This document shows, piece after piece, positions 22,151-32,094 of a stretch of DNA of 64,000 nucleotides. Origin of the DNA: Costus lasius (Eukaryota; Streptophyta; Magnoliopsida; Zingiberales; Costaceae); the NCBI GenBank assembly GCA_027563935.2, contig JANVAS020000231.1, forward strand, positions 18,308,001-18,372,000. Direction: 5' to 3'. The notes beneath the pieces are model-generated. The model saw only the letters and a program-made list of their open reading frames with translations. It searched no databases and had not been told where the DNA came from. How positions within the stretch are numbered: position 1 is the stretch's first letter; each line of letters starts with the position of its first letter. The translations under genes were made by a program, and so were the position numbers.

Positions 22151-23728
22151 TGTTCTACAACACCCAAGAAGAACAGATTAGTACTATTTCGAATCATTTA
22201 AACTGGACTTGTTTTAAATGATTACTGCTCTCACTATTTTAAATTTGAATTGACAACCCACAAAGTCAATCGGAAAGTTTAAAACTTCCTAGTGAGATGG
22301 GATCCTTATTTCACATGAGGCTTTGCGTCCCACGAGGGTGGGATGAGATGCACAAAGTAACCCATGTTTCCTAAGGTGGGCCCGCCGGTCGGTTGCTCCA
22401 AGCAACTCCCCTTGTCGAGACAGTCTGGGCATTTCATGTCCAGCGAGGGCTGGATACAACATGAAACCTTTACCTCTCGACGATACCTCTAGACTTTCAC
22501 CATGTCCCCAGCACATGTGAACTTCTAGTCAAGTCCATTCCTAACCGTTATGCCCAGGGCCAACGAGTTTCCTTGCGAAGGCACGCCCAGGTTAAAACTG
22601 GACTGGGGAAACCATTGCCACCACGCACTTTCTAAAGATAAGTGGGTGTGTCCCACGAGGGTGGGAAACAATTCACAACTCCACTGATCGATAGCTTAGT
22701 GAGGGCTACGCGTTAGAAGGCTACCAGACTTGATATTTTACTTGAGGGTTTTTGTTTAAGGTCTCATCATCTCAGTTTTATCTTATGTCTATCATTACAG
22801 GCATACAATCCTATGGTGATAACATAACGGTAAAACATTTCAGGCATGCTTCTGCAGATAATAATAAAAGCAGTAAAGAATGATGTGATCATATCCTATA
22901 CAAGACATTGAACCAATCCATGCCATGAAATAGGTTCAACTCTTGTCCAAGAACTCAAGCCCCAAAAACTAGACCTAGCATAGCCGACCTCTAGCTTGAA
23001 CTTCAAGATTGGCTCCAAGGTCCTTCTCTCATGGATTAGCTCTCAAATCGTAGAGGAATACTTTCAAAGTTCCCACAGGTTCGGCCAATGCCATGGTCTT
23101 GCGCCACTAAGCAGGTTTGCGCCTCTTGCATGTTGCACCACCATCCAAGGTATGCATGCGCTAAGCTCCAAGTACATGCGCCACCCTAATCTTCTTCTTA
23201 GTCAAAAGCAAAAAGAAAAGCGGCACGCAGGCCTCACGAGGATACATCGCAGGCATGCAAAGGGGGGCTTGACTAATGATCACAACATCATGCACAATCA
23301 AGGTATTTACTCATGCAATTCTACATGCTCATGAAAAGCATAAAATCTGAAATTTTACTTTTTCATAAAACTAGTCTCTTTTTCTCATCTTCTTCTCACA
23401 AATCTTTTGGTTTATTGCGATTTATTTTTCATGATGATTTCAGAGATCCTTTCGGCTGGCAATTTTGTCAGATCAAGAGACTTGGCCAGTCCGAAGACAC
23501 AATGCCCGTCCAACTTGACAAAATTACGTGCGCCTTTCATCTTTAAATCAAACAAGAAAAATAGTCCAAAAAATTCCAAAAGAGATTGAGAGGATGATAG
23601 AAACAAGAAACCTCAATTTTTCTTACTTAGAAAAATCGTTTGCCATGCATCATGCTATTTACGAAAATAAAGATATGGCATGTGAGCATGAAAGAAAAGC
23701 ATAAAACATCGTTCAAGTCTTGCAAGTC
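22151..23728 (-). other. 5' leader of element F with repeated hairpins
   Basis: This is non-coding DNA between primer site and gag. Three perfect 6-bp hairpins share a 4-base loop (GAGG on the plus strand): 22328-22343, 22439-22454 and 22651-22666. The middle one has different but still fully paired stem bases. Another 6-bp hairpin with a 3-base loop is at 22392-22406. A 75-codon open frame (22289-22516) has little protein similarity to the ORF at the matching place in C and D, so I treat it as chance. Confidence 0.7.
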
Positions 23729-23740
23729 CCTCTGATACCA
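23729..23740 (-). other. Primer binding site of element F
   Basis: The minus-strand TGGTATCAGAGG lies next to the LTR end and matches the initiator tRNA-Met type site (TGGTATCAGAGC) with one difference. Confidence 0.82.
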
Positions 23741-23741
23741 C

Positions 23742-25695
23742 TGTTGGGAAACCCCGGGGACATTTTACAATTTTCAGAGTCATGGACATACATTTTACAC
23801 AGCGGAAGAATGTCCCCGAAACAGGCCGGTCCCAAAAACCCAGTGAAGATCGCAAGCAAGGGAGTCGACACGATGAGTTAGGAAATACCTTAAGAGCAAT
23901 GTAGAGCGATGCCGATGCAGGCGCCCAAGTGTGCGCCCTCTGCAGTCTCTCACACACGGATCTCTTGAGTTCTCTTCTTCCACGCCCGATGCTAGCCTCG
24001 GGAAGAAGATCCAAGCCTTAGAGAGATGCTCTACTTCACTTGCGCCACCAAGAGAGATGATGCGCCAAGAGAAGAAGGAAGACTACCCAAACCGCCAAGC
24101 ACTAAAGTTCCTTGCGCCAAGAGGAAAGGAGGAAAAGGCTTGCGGTTAAGGAAGAAGGAAGATGCGCCCTTGCTCCTAGCACTCGCCCTCTTCTTGTGTT
24201 CACGCCTCCAAGGATTGATCACCCTTTAGAGGGCTCGGCTAGGTGCTCTTTTATAGGGCAAGAGGTGATTTATGAAAGGCTAGGATTAAGACAAGTGGGC
24301 GGCTAGGATGAGAAGGTTTGAGATAACGAAAGTCTCCAAGACATTTCCATAATTCTCATTCAACCATTCCTTTTAGAACCCATGTCTTTCTTTGTGCGCC
24401 AAGGCCTTGCCTTGCGCCCCAAGCAATGCCATATTGGCATTCATACCATAAGGAATCAAGGGGGAGGCGCCAATTGCTTCCTTATGAAGCAAATTGCGCC
24501 ACTTCTCCCCCATTACGCCCATAGGCGCCTAGGGGAGAAGATTTGTCCCTATTATACCCTTTTAGCCTTTCTTCTCTTCATGACAACTTATTATTGGGCC
24601 TCATTGGATAATGAGCTAGCCCAAACTCCATTACATGGGTTGATTAAGCACTTGGATCTAATCCAATGCAACCCTAATTCAAATGTGACCAATCATGGTC
24701 AAATATGGGTTAACCTGCCAAAAATGAAGTTTGGCTCCAATAATATTCTTCCACCTCATCAGGCTCATTGGCGCTGACGAAATCTCCCAATTAGATCCGA
24801 GTTATCCAATAACTCAATCACAAGGCTTCCCGATCAATACGAGAACTCAAGTATCAAGGTGTGCGACCCTATAGGTTCCTCTGACGCTGGCCGTGCTGAC
24901 CAAAGGTCATCACAAGCAGTGAGTGGCCCCTAGTAGTGCATCGCTGCTACCCAGGTCATTGGAATGGATATCGACATCGACATCCACATCATCGCAACTA
25001 GGTACAGATGCATTACAGTCTCTTTGCCGGACTGATATCCGATTGGACAAGTGTGTCACCACTTGTTTTCATCCAATCACATGCTTATGACTAAAACAGG
25101 TTCTCACCTGGGTATGGCCATACACTCTTAGTCATAGAACCATAAAAGGAGCTCCATGGATATCATACTTCCCTAGGGAAGGGGCAAATCCTATGTCAGT
25201 CCATTGATCTTCTCATATGGGTCGTGACATGCTGAATAACAACCGTTATGACCTCCCAGCTACGGCAAGGTGTTAGGTTGTATCAAAGCAAGTCTCTAAC
25301 CATGTAGAATGATCAATGACCTCAAGTCAAGGGATCAATGCGTCTCCTGTCACTTATGAGGATAACTCATGACACCAAGTCATAGCCTCATAGCGGGTCT
25401 ATCCAGTATATCTTCCAATGATATACCCATGTGTCCGCGTTAGCACCACGTGCCTAACCAGCCCACATACCAGTCTCACAAGTACTAGAGCTGTCCCATA
25501 TCCACTCAGGTACATCGACTGGGGACAATTGTTTGAGCACAGATCCAATCTATCTCCAGAGACATTATCATGTAAGTACACAATCGCAGGTGTAGACAAA
25601 CAATGATAACGACAATGCCAGAATGATATATAAATATCAATGTCAAGTAGTACATAAGTTGACCAAAACTAGGTCCTAGGGCATATACACCAACA
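23742..25695 (-). repeat. 5' LTR of element F (1954 bp)
   Basis: The ends are TGTTGG on both strands (plus TGTTGGGAAACC to ACACCAACA), with the primer site directly inside. The minus-strand start TGTTGGTGTATATGCCCTAG is of the same general type as the LTRs of A to D but clearly a different family. The interior has many GCGCC words between about 23900 and 24540. No second LTR is in the window. Confidence 0.83.
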
Positions 25696-26723
25696 AAGTG
25701 TCACACCCCTAAAAAGGTAGGGGCCACCTCTTGAATTCATGGGAGCCACCGCTTGAATCTCACTACATTATTATAGTTGTGGGGCAAAATGCTACATGGA
25801 GTAAAGTGCCACACCCCTAAAAAGGTGGGGGCCACCTCTTGAATTCATGGGAGCCACCGCTTGAATCCCACTATCTATTCGCATGAAGAGCCCTAAGATG
25901 CTCTACCTAGCTTTTGTTTGTTCTCTCCTGACGAGGATGGGTTCAACTTCTAGACGTGGAAGGAATTATGAATTATGATTGTCTCCCCCACATCTATGAT
26001 ACATGACTGTTCATGATATGAATGCACATCTATGATCTATGACTACTCTTGATATGAATGTACAATAATGATCAATGATTACTCGTGATATGAATGCTCA
26101 ATAATGACCAATGACTACTTGTGACTCAAATGTCGTATCCTTGGGGGATGTCTTACTATCTTATTTTTCTTACCCAAATTATGTGGTTAAGGGAATTATG
26201 TTATTCTTCATTATTGTTTTATTGTGTTGACTATTTCATTGATATATTTATCCTATTTAGTTTGTTTCCCTTAGCCTTTGGGTTTACTTGCTGGGCAATT
26301 TATGCTCATTCTTGCTTGCGCTGACCTTATTGCAGATTAGCTTGGCTATGCATTGTGGGCAAAAGTACGAAATTTTGGAAGCTCATTGGAATTTTGGCTA
26401 AATCATAGAATTTTGTAATCTTTGAAACATTGTATGTTCCATAAAAGACTTGTATTAAGGAGTGGTATTGTGACTTGTTGTGATGAGAATGTTCTAGTTT
26501 TGAAATTTGATTATAATGGTCTATGTTGATAGTATGTTTAGCTCTTGGATTTTGGATTGTATGACTTTACTTTGCTATTGGGTAAAAGACTTTGAAATAA
26601 TGGATATTGTTCTGTTGTAACTTAGATGATGATATTTTAACATATGTTTTGTTGTTCAAGGCATTAGATCTTGATTTTGATTGCCGATCCTTGTGAAAAT
26701 TCTGTGTATGATTTTTCTATATT
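25696..26723 (+). repeat. 5' LTR of element J, left portion
   Basis: It contains two module copies about 104 bp apart (near 25697-25735 and 25801-25840, CACACCCCTAAAAAGG...GGGGCCACCTC). The LTR resumes after solo LTR K at 29777 and ends GGGTGTGACA at 29803. TGTCACACCC at 25699 looks like an LTR start, but the second module copy has the equivalent TGCCACACCC preceded by the same AAAG bases, so the true start is probably lost at the F junction. Confidence 0.65.
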
Positions 26724-29700
26724 TGTAACATCCCACATTCTTAACCCCAAACTAATGGCACAATTCACAAATGATACAGGATGTTTCATATAAGATCGAT
26801 CATATGCTAGGTAAAACCGAGTTCAAGAAAACACGATCTGAAAAATTTCCATAAATCCATACACACAAATTCACAAAACTCAAATCTCATAAGGGTACCT
26901 GCCACCACGCAATCCTTGCACTAGACATATGCAAGGCAATAGTTATATCAAAACCGATTCAAATTCATAAAATCCATAAAGGTACCTGCCACCAGGCAAT
27001 ACTTGCACTAGACATATGCAAGTTACAGGGTATATCAAAACCGATTGCACAGAATATACAACAAGCCGAAATTCAAAACAAAATCACAAAATCGATTTTA
27101 TAAACTCATACCAAACACCGAATCCAGGCTGAAGCCCGCGGTGACACAAAAATCAAACTCATAAGACTGCCATAACTGGCAACATACTTCACATAGTTCA
27201 CATAGTCTCATGATTCACATAGTTCATATAGTTTATGTTAAGGCCACAACCGGCCCCAAGAATTAAGCATAAAAATTCTTAAAACAGCAAACAGCATAAT
27301 TATCCACGCCAATGCACTCAAGACATGCGCCCCTGCTCTATGCCTGAAAATAGTGAGGGGTGAGCTACACAGCCCAGTGAGTGGATAGTCTAAATCGACC
27401 ATCCATAACATACATTCAAAAATATAGGCAGATTATTTTTAAAAATATTTAACAGAACATTATGTCAACATATAACAAAATAAAGAAACAGAAGTCATAT
27501 AGACAATTAAATGTACACACTAACATATAACAAATTCAGGTTCTAGAGTTTTACTCTAACCCAATTAAACACATATATTCTAAACCAACTAAACACACCA
27601 TACTTAATTAACCTAGTTGTCCAGCATATTCAGTAGTGACCAATATGGTCTAACCCGGCTTGGCCAAAGCACTGGGAGCTGCAAAATCTCGTGCAACACA
27701 TAAACATGGATAGTGAGTAGAATCAAGAGGTGGCCCCCGCCAGGTCACGACGTGGCACTTTGCTCTCTCACCCCATAACACATCGATGGATTGTGTGTAG
27801 ATTCAAGAGGTGGCCCCCGTCAGGTCATGACGTGGCACTTTGCTCTACGACACCCAACATCACAAAATGAGAGTGATGACATCAAGAGGTGGCCCCTGTC
27901 TGATCAAGACATGGCACTTTGCGTCTTATATCACCCCATCACATAAAAGAGTAATGACATCAAGAGGTGGCCCCTGTCCGACCAAGACATGGCACTTTGC
28001 GTCAAAACCCGTTCTCCCAAAAGGTTCCTACTGGACAACAGACATATCTTATTTCATATTTCACAAAGGTGGACTCCTAAGTGTCAACTAGACTCTAGGA
28101 TAGTCATCACAAAAAAATCATATCGGGCAGGCTGAACATCAACCCCCATCACAAAAATCATAATAGGCAGGCCGAACATCAGCCCCCTCACATATCAAAT
28201 ACAGGGCTGAAATTCAAACCCTTCACATATCACATAAGGACTATCCTATGAGTACACTGTTACACTTAGCCATAGTCCTAACCAACACATAACACATAAT
28301 ATTCAAAATTCTCATAATCACATAATTTTCAAAAATCTCATAACCACATAATGTTCACAATTTACATAACAACATAATATTCCAAAAATCACATAAACAC
28401 CTAATATTTAAAAATCACATAATTACATAATATTAACAATCATATAATGTAGTGTGGTCCTTAGGTTTCATGCTGATTAGTTCAGTCAAACCTTACTAGG
28501 TTATCATCCAAATTTCTCAAACAATTTCTCAATAATGCAGTTAACAAGCATCCATAAAAATTAACATAAAACTAAAACATGTAGTCATACAAACTATCCA
28601 TAAAATTAACAAAAATTAAAACATGTATTCATACCAACTATTTTACAAATCTCTACATATAAACCACGGTTAACATAACATACTATCTATTAAATTTTAC
28701 ACCTTGAATTAACATGAATTTCATGCTCAAACCATTGATCTAAAACTTCCGAATTTCCATAATTTAATACCTTAAATTTCATATTACCAACTTTCGGATT
28801 TCATAAAGAAAATCATCAAAATTTCGGTTTTCATGCATATTATCAAGAATTTGGTCTTCATAAATAATATCAAGATTTCGGATTATCATGAATAATTATC
28901 AAAGATTCGGTTCACATGAAGAAACATCTTGAATTTGGTTTACATGAAAAATACATCTTGAGTTTCGGTTTTAACATGATAAAAATTCCAATAATTCAAT
29001 TGTATCAAGTCACAAACACAACCAAACTAATAGATCAAATAAGACATTCCACTCACCTCTTAACCGAGAACACAAGGTGAAAAACTCTCCAAAATAATTC
29101 GTCTAAGGCTTGAAGTTCTACCAAGAATCGCCACCAAAGGAAGGAAACACCTCCAACACCAAAGACTCCAAGAGAGAAGGAAGATATTTCACCTCTAAGC
29201 CTCCAAGAATCGCCTAAGTTCTTCAAGAAGTCGCCAAGTTCTTCAAGCCGTCGCCCAAGGTTTCTTTCAAGCCAAAAAAATCGCCAACACTCTACCCTAA
29301 CCGAAATTACCTACTTAAATTTCGGTTTTTAACTCTTAACCCATTAACCCATTAATTCAATTCGGGTTTAATCCATTTAATTAATAATTTGAATTTTAAA
29401 ACCCAATTAGTTTAAACCCATTAATTCAACCATTAACTTAACGAAAATCCAATAAGGTCTAATTAACATCCAATAAGGGTTTAATTAACCAATAGGGTCT
29501 AATTAATTAACTTACAAGCTCTAATTAATTAACTTACAATTACAACCCAAAAATCCTAATTAATTTATCATGAACAGCCAATAATAATTTATCATAAATT
29601 AACAGCCAATAATCAAACAAATAATCCCTAATTAATTTACAATAAATTAACAACCAAAAATCTCTAGTTAAATAACTATTAACAACCAATACATAGAAAA

Positions 29701-29771
29701 ATATCACAGTCAATAATTTTATTTAATTCAAAAATAATGCTTACCAGGACTTAAGATCCTTGGATCTTACA
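26724..29771 (-). repeat. Solo LTR K of a Tekay-like gypsy (3048 bp)
   Basis: It runs from TGTAACATCCC to GATCTTACA (plus strand), the same terminal type as element G's LTR. It is flanked by perfect 5-bp duplications ATATT at 26719-26723 and 29772-29776. No internal region is present, so this is a solo LTR left by recombination between two LTRs. It sits 27 bp from the end of J's LTR. Orientation follows G. The interior is AT-rich with four hairpin modules (27730-27996) and no gene. Confidence 0.92.
27722..28003 (-). repeat. Four spaced hairpin modules in solo LTR K
   Basis: Units begin near 27730, 27809, 27888 and 27966, about 79 bp apart. Each has GGTGGCCCC, a 4-base arm, a 7-base loop, a 4-base arm and TGGCAC. 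Arms are CGCC/GACG (one mismatch), CGTC/GACG, TGTC/GACA and TGTC/GACA. Confidence 0.88.
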
Positions 29772-29807
29772 ATATTGGATTGTTATTATCTAAGGGTGTG
29801 ACAATAG

Positions 29808-29819
29808 TGGTATATGAGG
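29808..29819 (+). other. Decayed primer binding site of element J
   Basis: TGGTATATGAGG lies 5 bases after the LTR end and matches TGGTATCAGAGC at 9 of 12 positions. Confidence 0.55.
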
Positions 29820-29844
29820 ATTAATTGGAGGAGTTAGTCTTGAT

Positions 29845-30594
29845 TTGATTATGATGATAATTATGATTGACGATTCTTGGATTGATGTTTGTATATGTGT
29901 TTTAAGACGCAATATAAGGATAAGACCTTCAGCCTTAAAATTGAGATGCTATGGTGACTTAGTTGATCAAGCAACTATTGTGGAGAAGGATGAGGACGAC
30001 ATGCTTATGGTGAGAAACAAAAGAGAAAAGGAAAGGACAATTGGCTACAAGGATAAAAGAACAAACAAAAATGAGGGGGGCTTTAAAAAAAAGTTCAAAC
30101 AATCCAATGAAGAGTCAAAAATGACCATGAATGTTCAATCTTATGCTAATTGTGGTGAAAATCATGAATCAAAAGCTTGTTATAGAGTTACTGGAGCTTG
30201 TTTTGCTTGTGGCAAGTTTGGCCATCGGATAAAGGATTGTAAATTCAACAAAGCAAAGGAATCAATGCCCACAAAGCCCATAGCCAATGTTAAAGTCTAT
30301 GCCATTGCCGAACATGCTTCTAGAGCTTCAAAGTCGGTACTGGAAGGTACTCTTTGTATTTCCAATAAAGTTGTAAGATTTTTGTTTGATCCTGGCTCTA
30401 ATTTATCTTTTGTTGCACGTCACTTTGCACTTCATTTGGAAAAGGAACCCAAACAACTCAATCTCATGATATTAGCCTCCACACGTGTTGGTGGCTCTCT
30501 AACTGCTAATCTTGTCTATCCTTCTTTGATGGGGGTGGTAGTCATGCAAACATTCAAACGACGTATTTCGAAAACATTTGTTAGTAACTTATAG
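29845..30594 (+). pseudogene. gag-protease fragment of element J
   Basis: The 249-codon frame has Tekay-like gag from about 29913 (VDQATIVEKDED). The first knuckle has lost its leading Cys (YANCGENHESKAC); the second is complete (CFACGKFGHRIKDC). Protease follows with LFDPGSNLSFV, which aligns with [11 protein letters not shown] in G. Similarity to G ends near 30525. Most of gag before this point is missing, so the first 20 or so codons are probably not original coding sequence. Confidence 0.78.
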
Positions 30595-32089
30595 CTTAGT
30601 GAAAACCGGTTTGTTCTAACGCTCTTAGAAATTAGGGTTTGATACTTTATAGGGAAACCGAAGCTAATCAGCAAGTAATCCTATCATGCACTTCTAAATA
30701 AGATGAAAACTTCAACGAAGCTCAAGCATGCGGTTCTACAACAATAAGCAAGGCTACACTAGGGGAGGAACTCACCTTGCGCCCCTTGAGAATAGAAGGG
30801 GCGTCCACCCCGTTCTTCACCGGTCCAATGGTTGAATCTCACGAAGTAGGGCCCTATGAGCTTACAACCATGGCATTACAGCATCCCACACATGCGTGGG
30901 TGAGCATTTAGAAAGAATATTAATAGGCCAAATTACAAACACAATCAAGGGGGAGGCTACCTCCAAGTTCCCTTGCTAACATGTTAAGGACTAACTAGCT
31001 AAGAGGGGAGGGAAGATGGTGCGCTTGGTAGGCTCTCCCTGGTCTTGCGCCACCTGTGGAAATGCTGTGAGTGCAGATGGGTGCTCAAGAACATCAAGGA
31101 AAACAACAAGCAAGGAGGAGGAAGAACTTAGCTATCTTAGGGTAGTTGCTTGGTCTCGGCATGGTGTAGGTGACACCATCTTGATTCACGGTTGAGTCTA
31201 GCTCCTCCTCTTGGGTTGAGGACTCTTCAAGACTGATGGGAAGGGGTGGCGTGAGCTCCCAACTTCAGGGCATGCGCAAGTGGAGGAAGAAGATTGAAGG
31301 GGGGGGGGGGGGAGGGGAAAAGAGCTCTCGGCAAGGTTGGAGGAGGAGAGTTTAGGTGACACACACCACTAGAAGACACACTTCAGGAGTTTTTTTCAAA
31401 AGTATTCAACTCTACCTCTTGTCCAAGAAGTTACAAGGTTATAATAACAAAGCCAAGCAAGGAAAACAGGTCCTTGGGCGCATATGCAAACCAAACACTC
31501 AACAAGCACTCGGTACAAGAAGCTGGCGCATAGAAGGCTGAGCTTTCCCCATTTGTGGACTGGTCTTCTAGAGTTTCTTTTGGAGCGTTTCTTCAAGTGG
31601 CAAGGGTGAATCCTGAGCTGCTGCAAAGGCTGATCTGCTGGTGGCTTTGAAGGGCACGAACAGTAAGCAACCCCCTAAATAGAGGGGCAGCAACCTGCAC
31701 TTGTAAAGGTGGACTGCCGGCTGCTCTTTGCTTTGATGGGCTGACATGCTTTCTCCTTTGGGGGCTGTAGGAAAGCTGATATGTGGCTGGCTTGGTTCCC
31801 TTTGCTCTCAAGGGAAAGGGGCGGTTGGGGATGAAGACAAATAACTCCACATGGATGCTTGCTTGGATGGTGGAAACTAGGGTGGATTTGTTGAGGGTGC
31901 TTCTTCAAGATGGATTGGGTTGAGCTTGGCCCTTCTTTGATGTAGCTAGACCTGATCTTCGCTTGAGTCCCAAAATGGAGTTAACCTAATCTATTACATC
32001 AATTGCATGCACTAACCTATCATACATAAGTGGTGGAACCTAGAAATGTAACTACATGGTGTAATTGGAGGGTGGATCTAACCTACCAC
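30595..32089. other. Unassigned DNA between J and G; possibly 3' LTR of element E
   Basis: No recognisable protein is encoded. The stretch lies downstream, on the minus strand, of E's pol end once G is removed, so it should hold E's 3' non-coding region and 3' LTR. I could not find an LTR boundary or polypurine tract to prove that. It has a run of 14 G at 31299-31312 and several GCGCC words (30780, 31056). Confidence 0.45.
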
Positions 32090-32094
32090 ATGAT

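Larger units (their letters stand above)
22022..25695 (-). mobile_element. Element F: copia (Angela/Tork-like) remnant, 5' end only
   Basis: On the minus strand: 5' LTR (25695-23742), initiator-Met primer site, leader and the first 43 gag codons. It then ends exactly at H's 5' LTR. H apparently inserted in F's gag. F's remaining gag-pol should lie left of H but is not there (5222-6987 is non-coding), so the left side of H and F has been lost or rearranged. Confidence 0.82.
25696..30594 (+). mobile_element. Element J: old Tekay-like Ty3-gypsy remnant, split by solo LTR K
   Basis: On the plus strand: LTR sequence (25696-26723 and 29777-29803), a decayed primer site (29808-29819) and a gag-protease fragment (to about 30530). 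LTR modules and gag resemble element G, placing J near the Tekay/Del chromoviruses. The left LTR end is cut by F. The right side loses similarity in protease and runs into unassigned DNA. It is the most decayed element here. Confidence 0.75.

Noticed and set aside
25699..29803. TGTCACACCC and GGGTGTGACA as clean terminal inverted repeats defining J's LTR
   Set aside because: The first is part of a module repeated 104 bp later with the same preceding bases, so the left end is more likely cut by F than a true LTR start.
29845..29910. Start of the J gag ORF as a real N-terminus
   Set aside because: The first 20 or so codons have no gag similarity and follow the primer site region directly; most of gag is missing.
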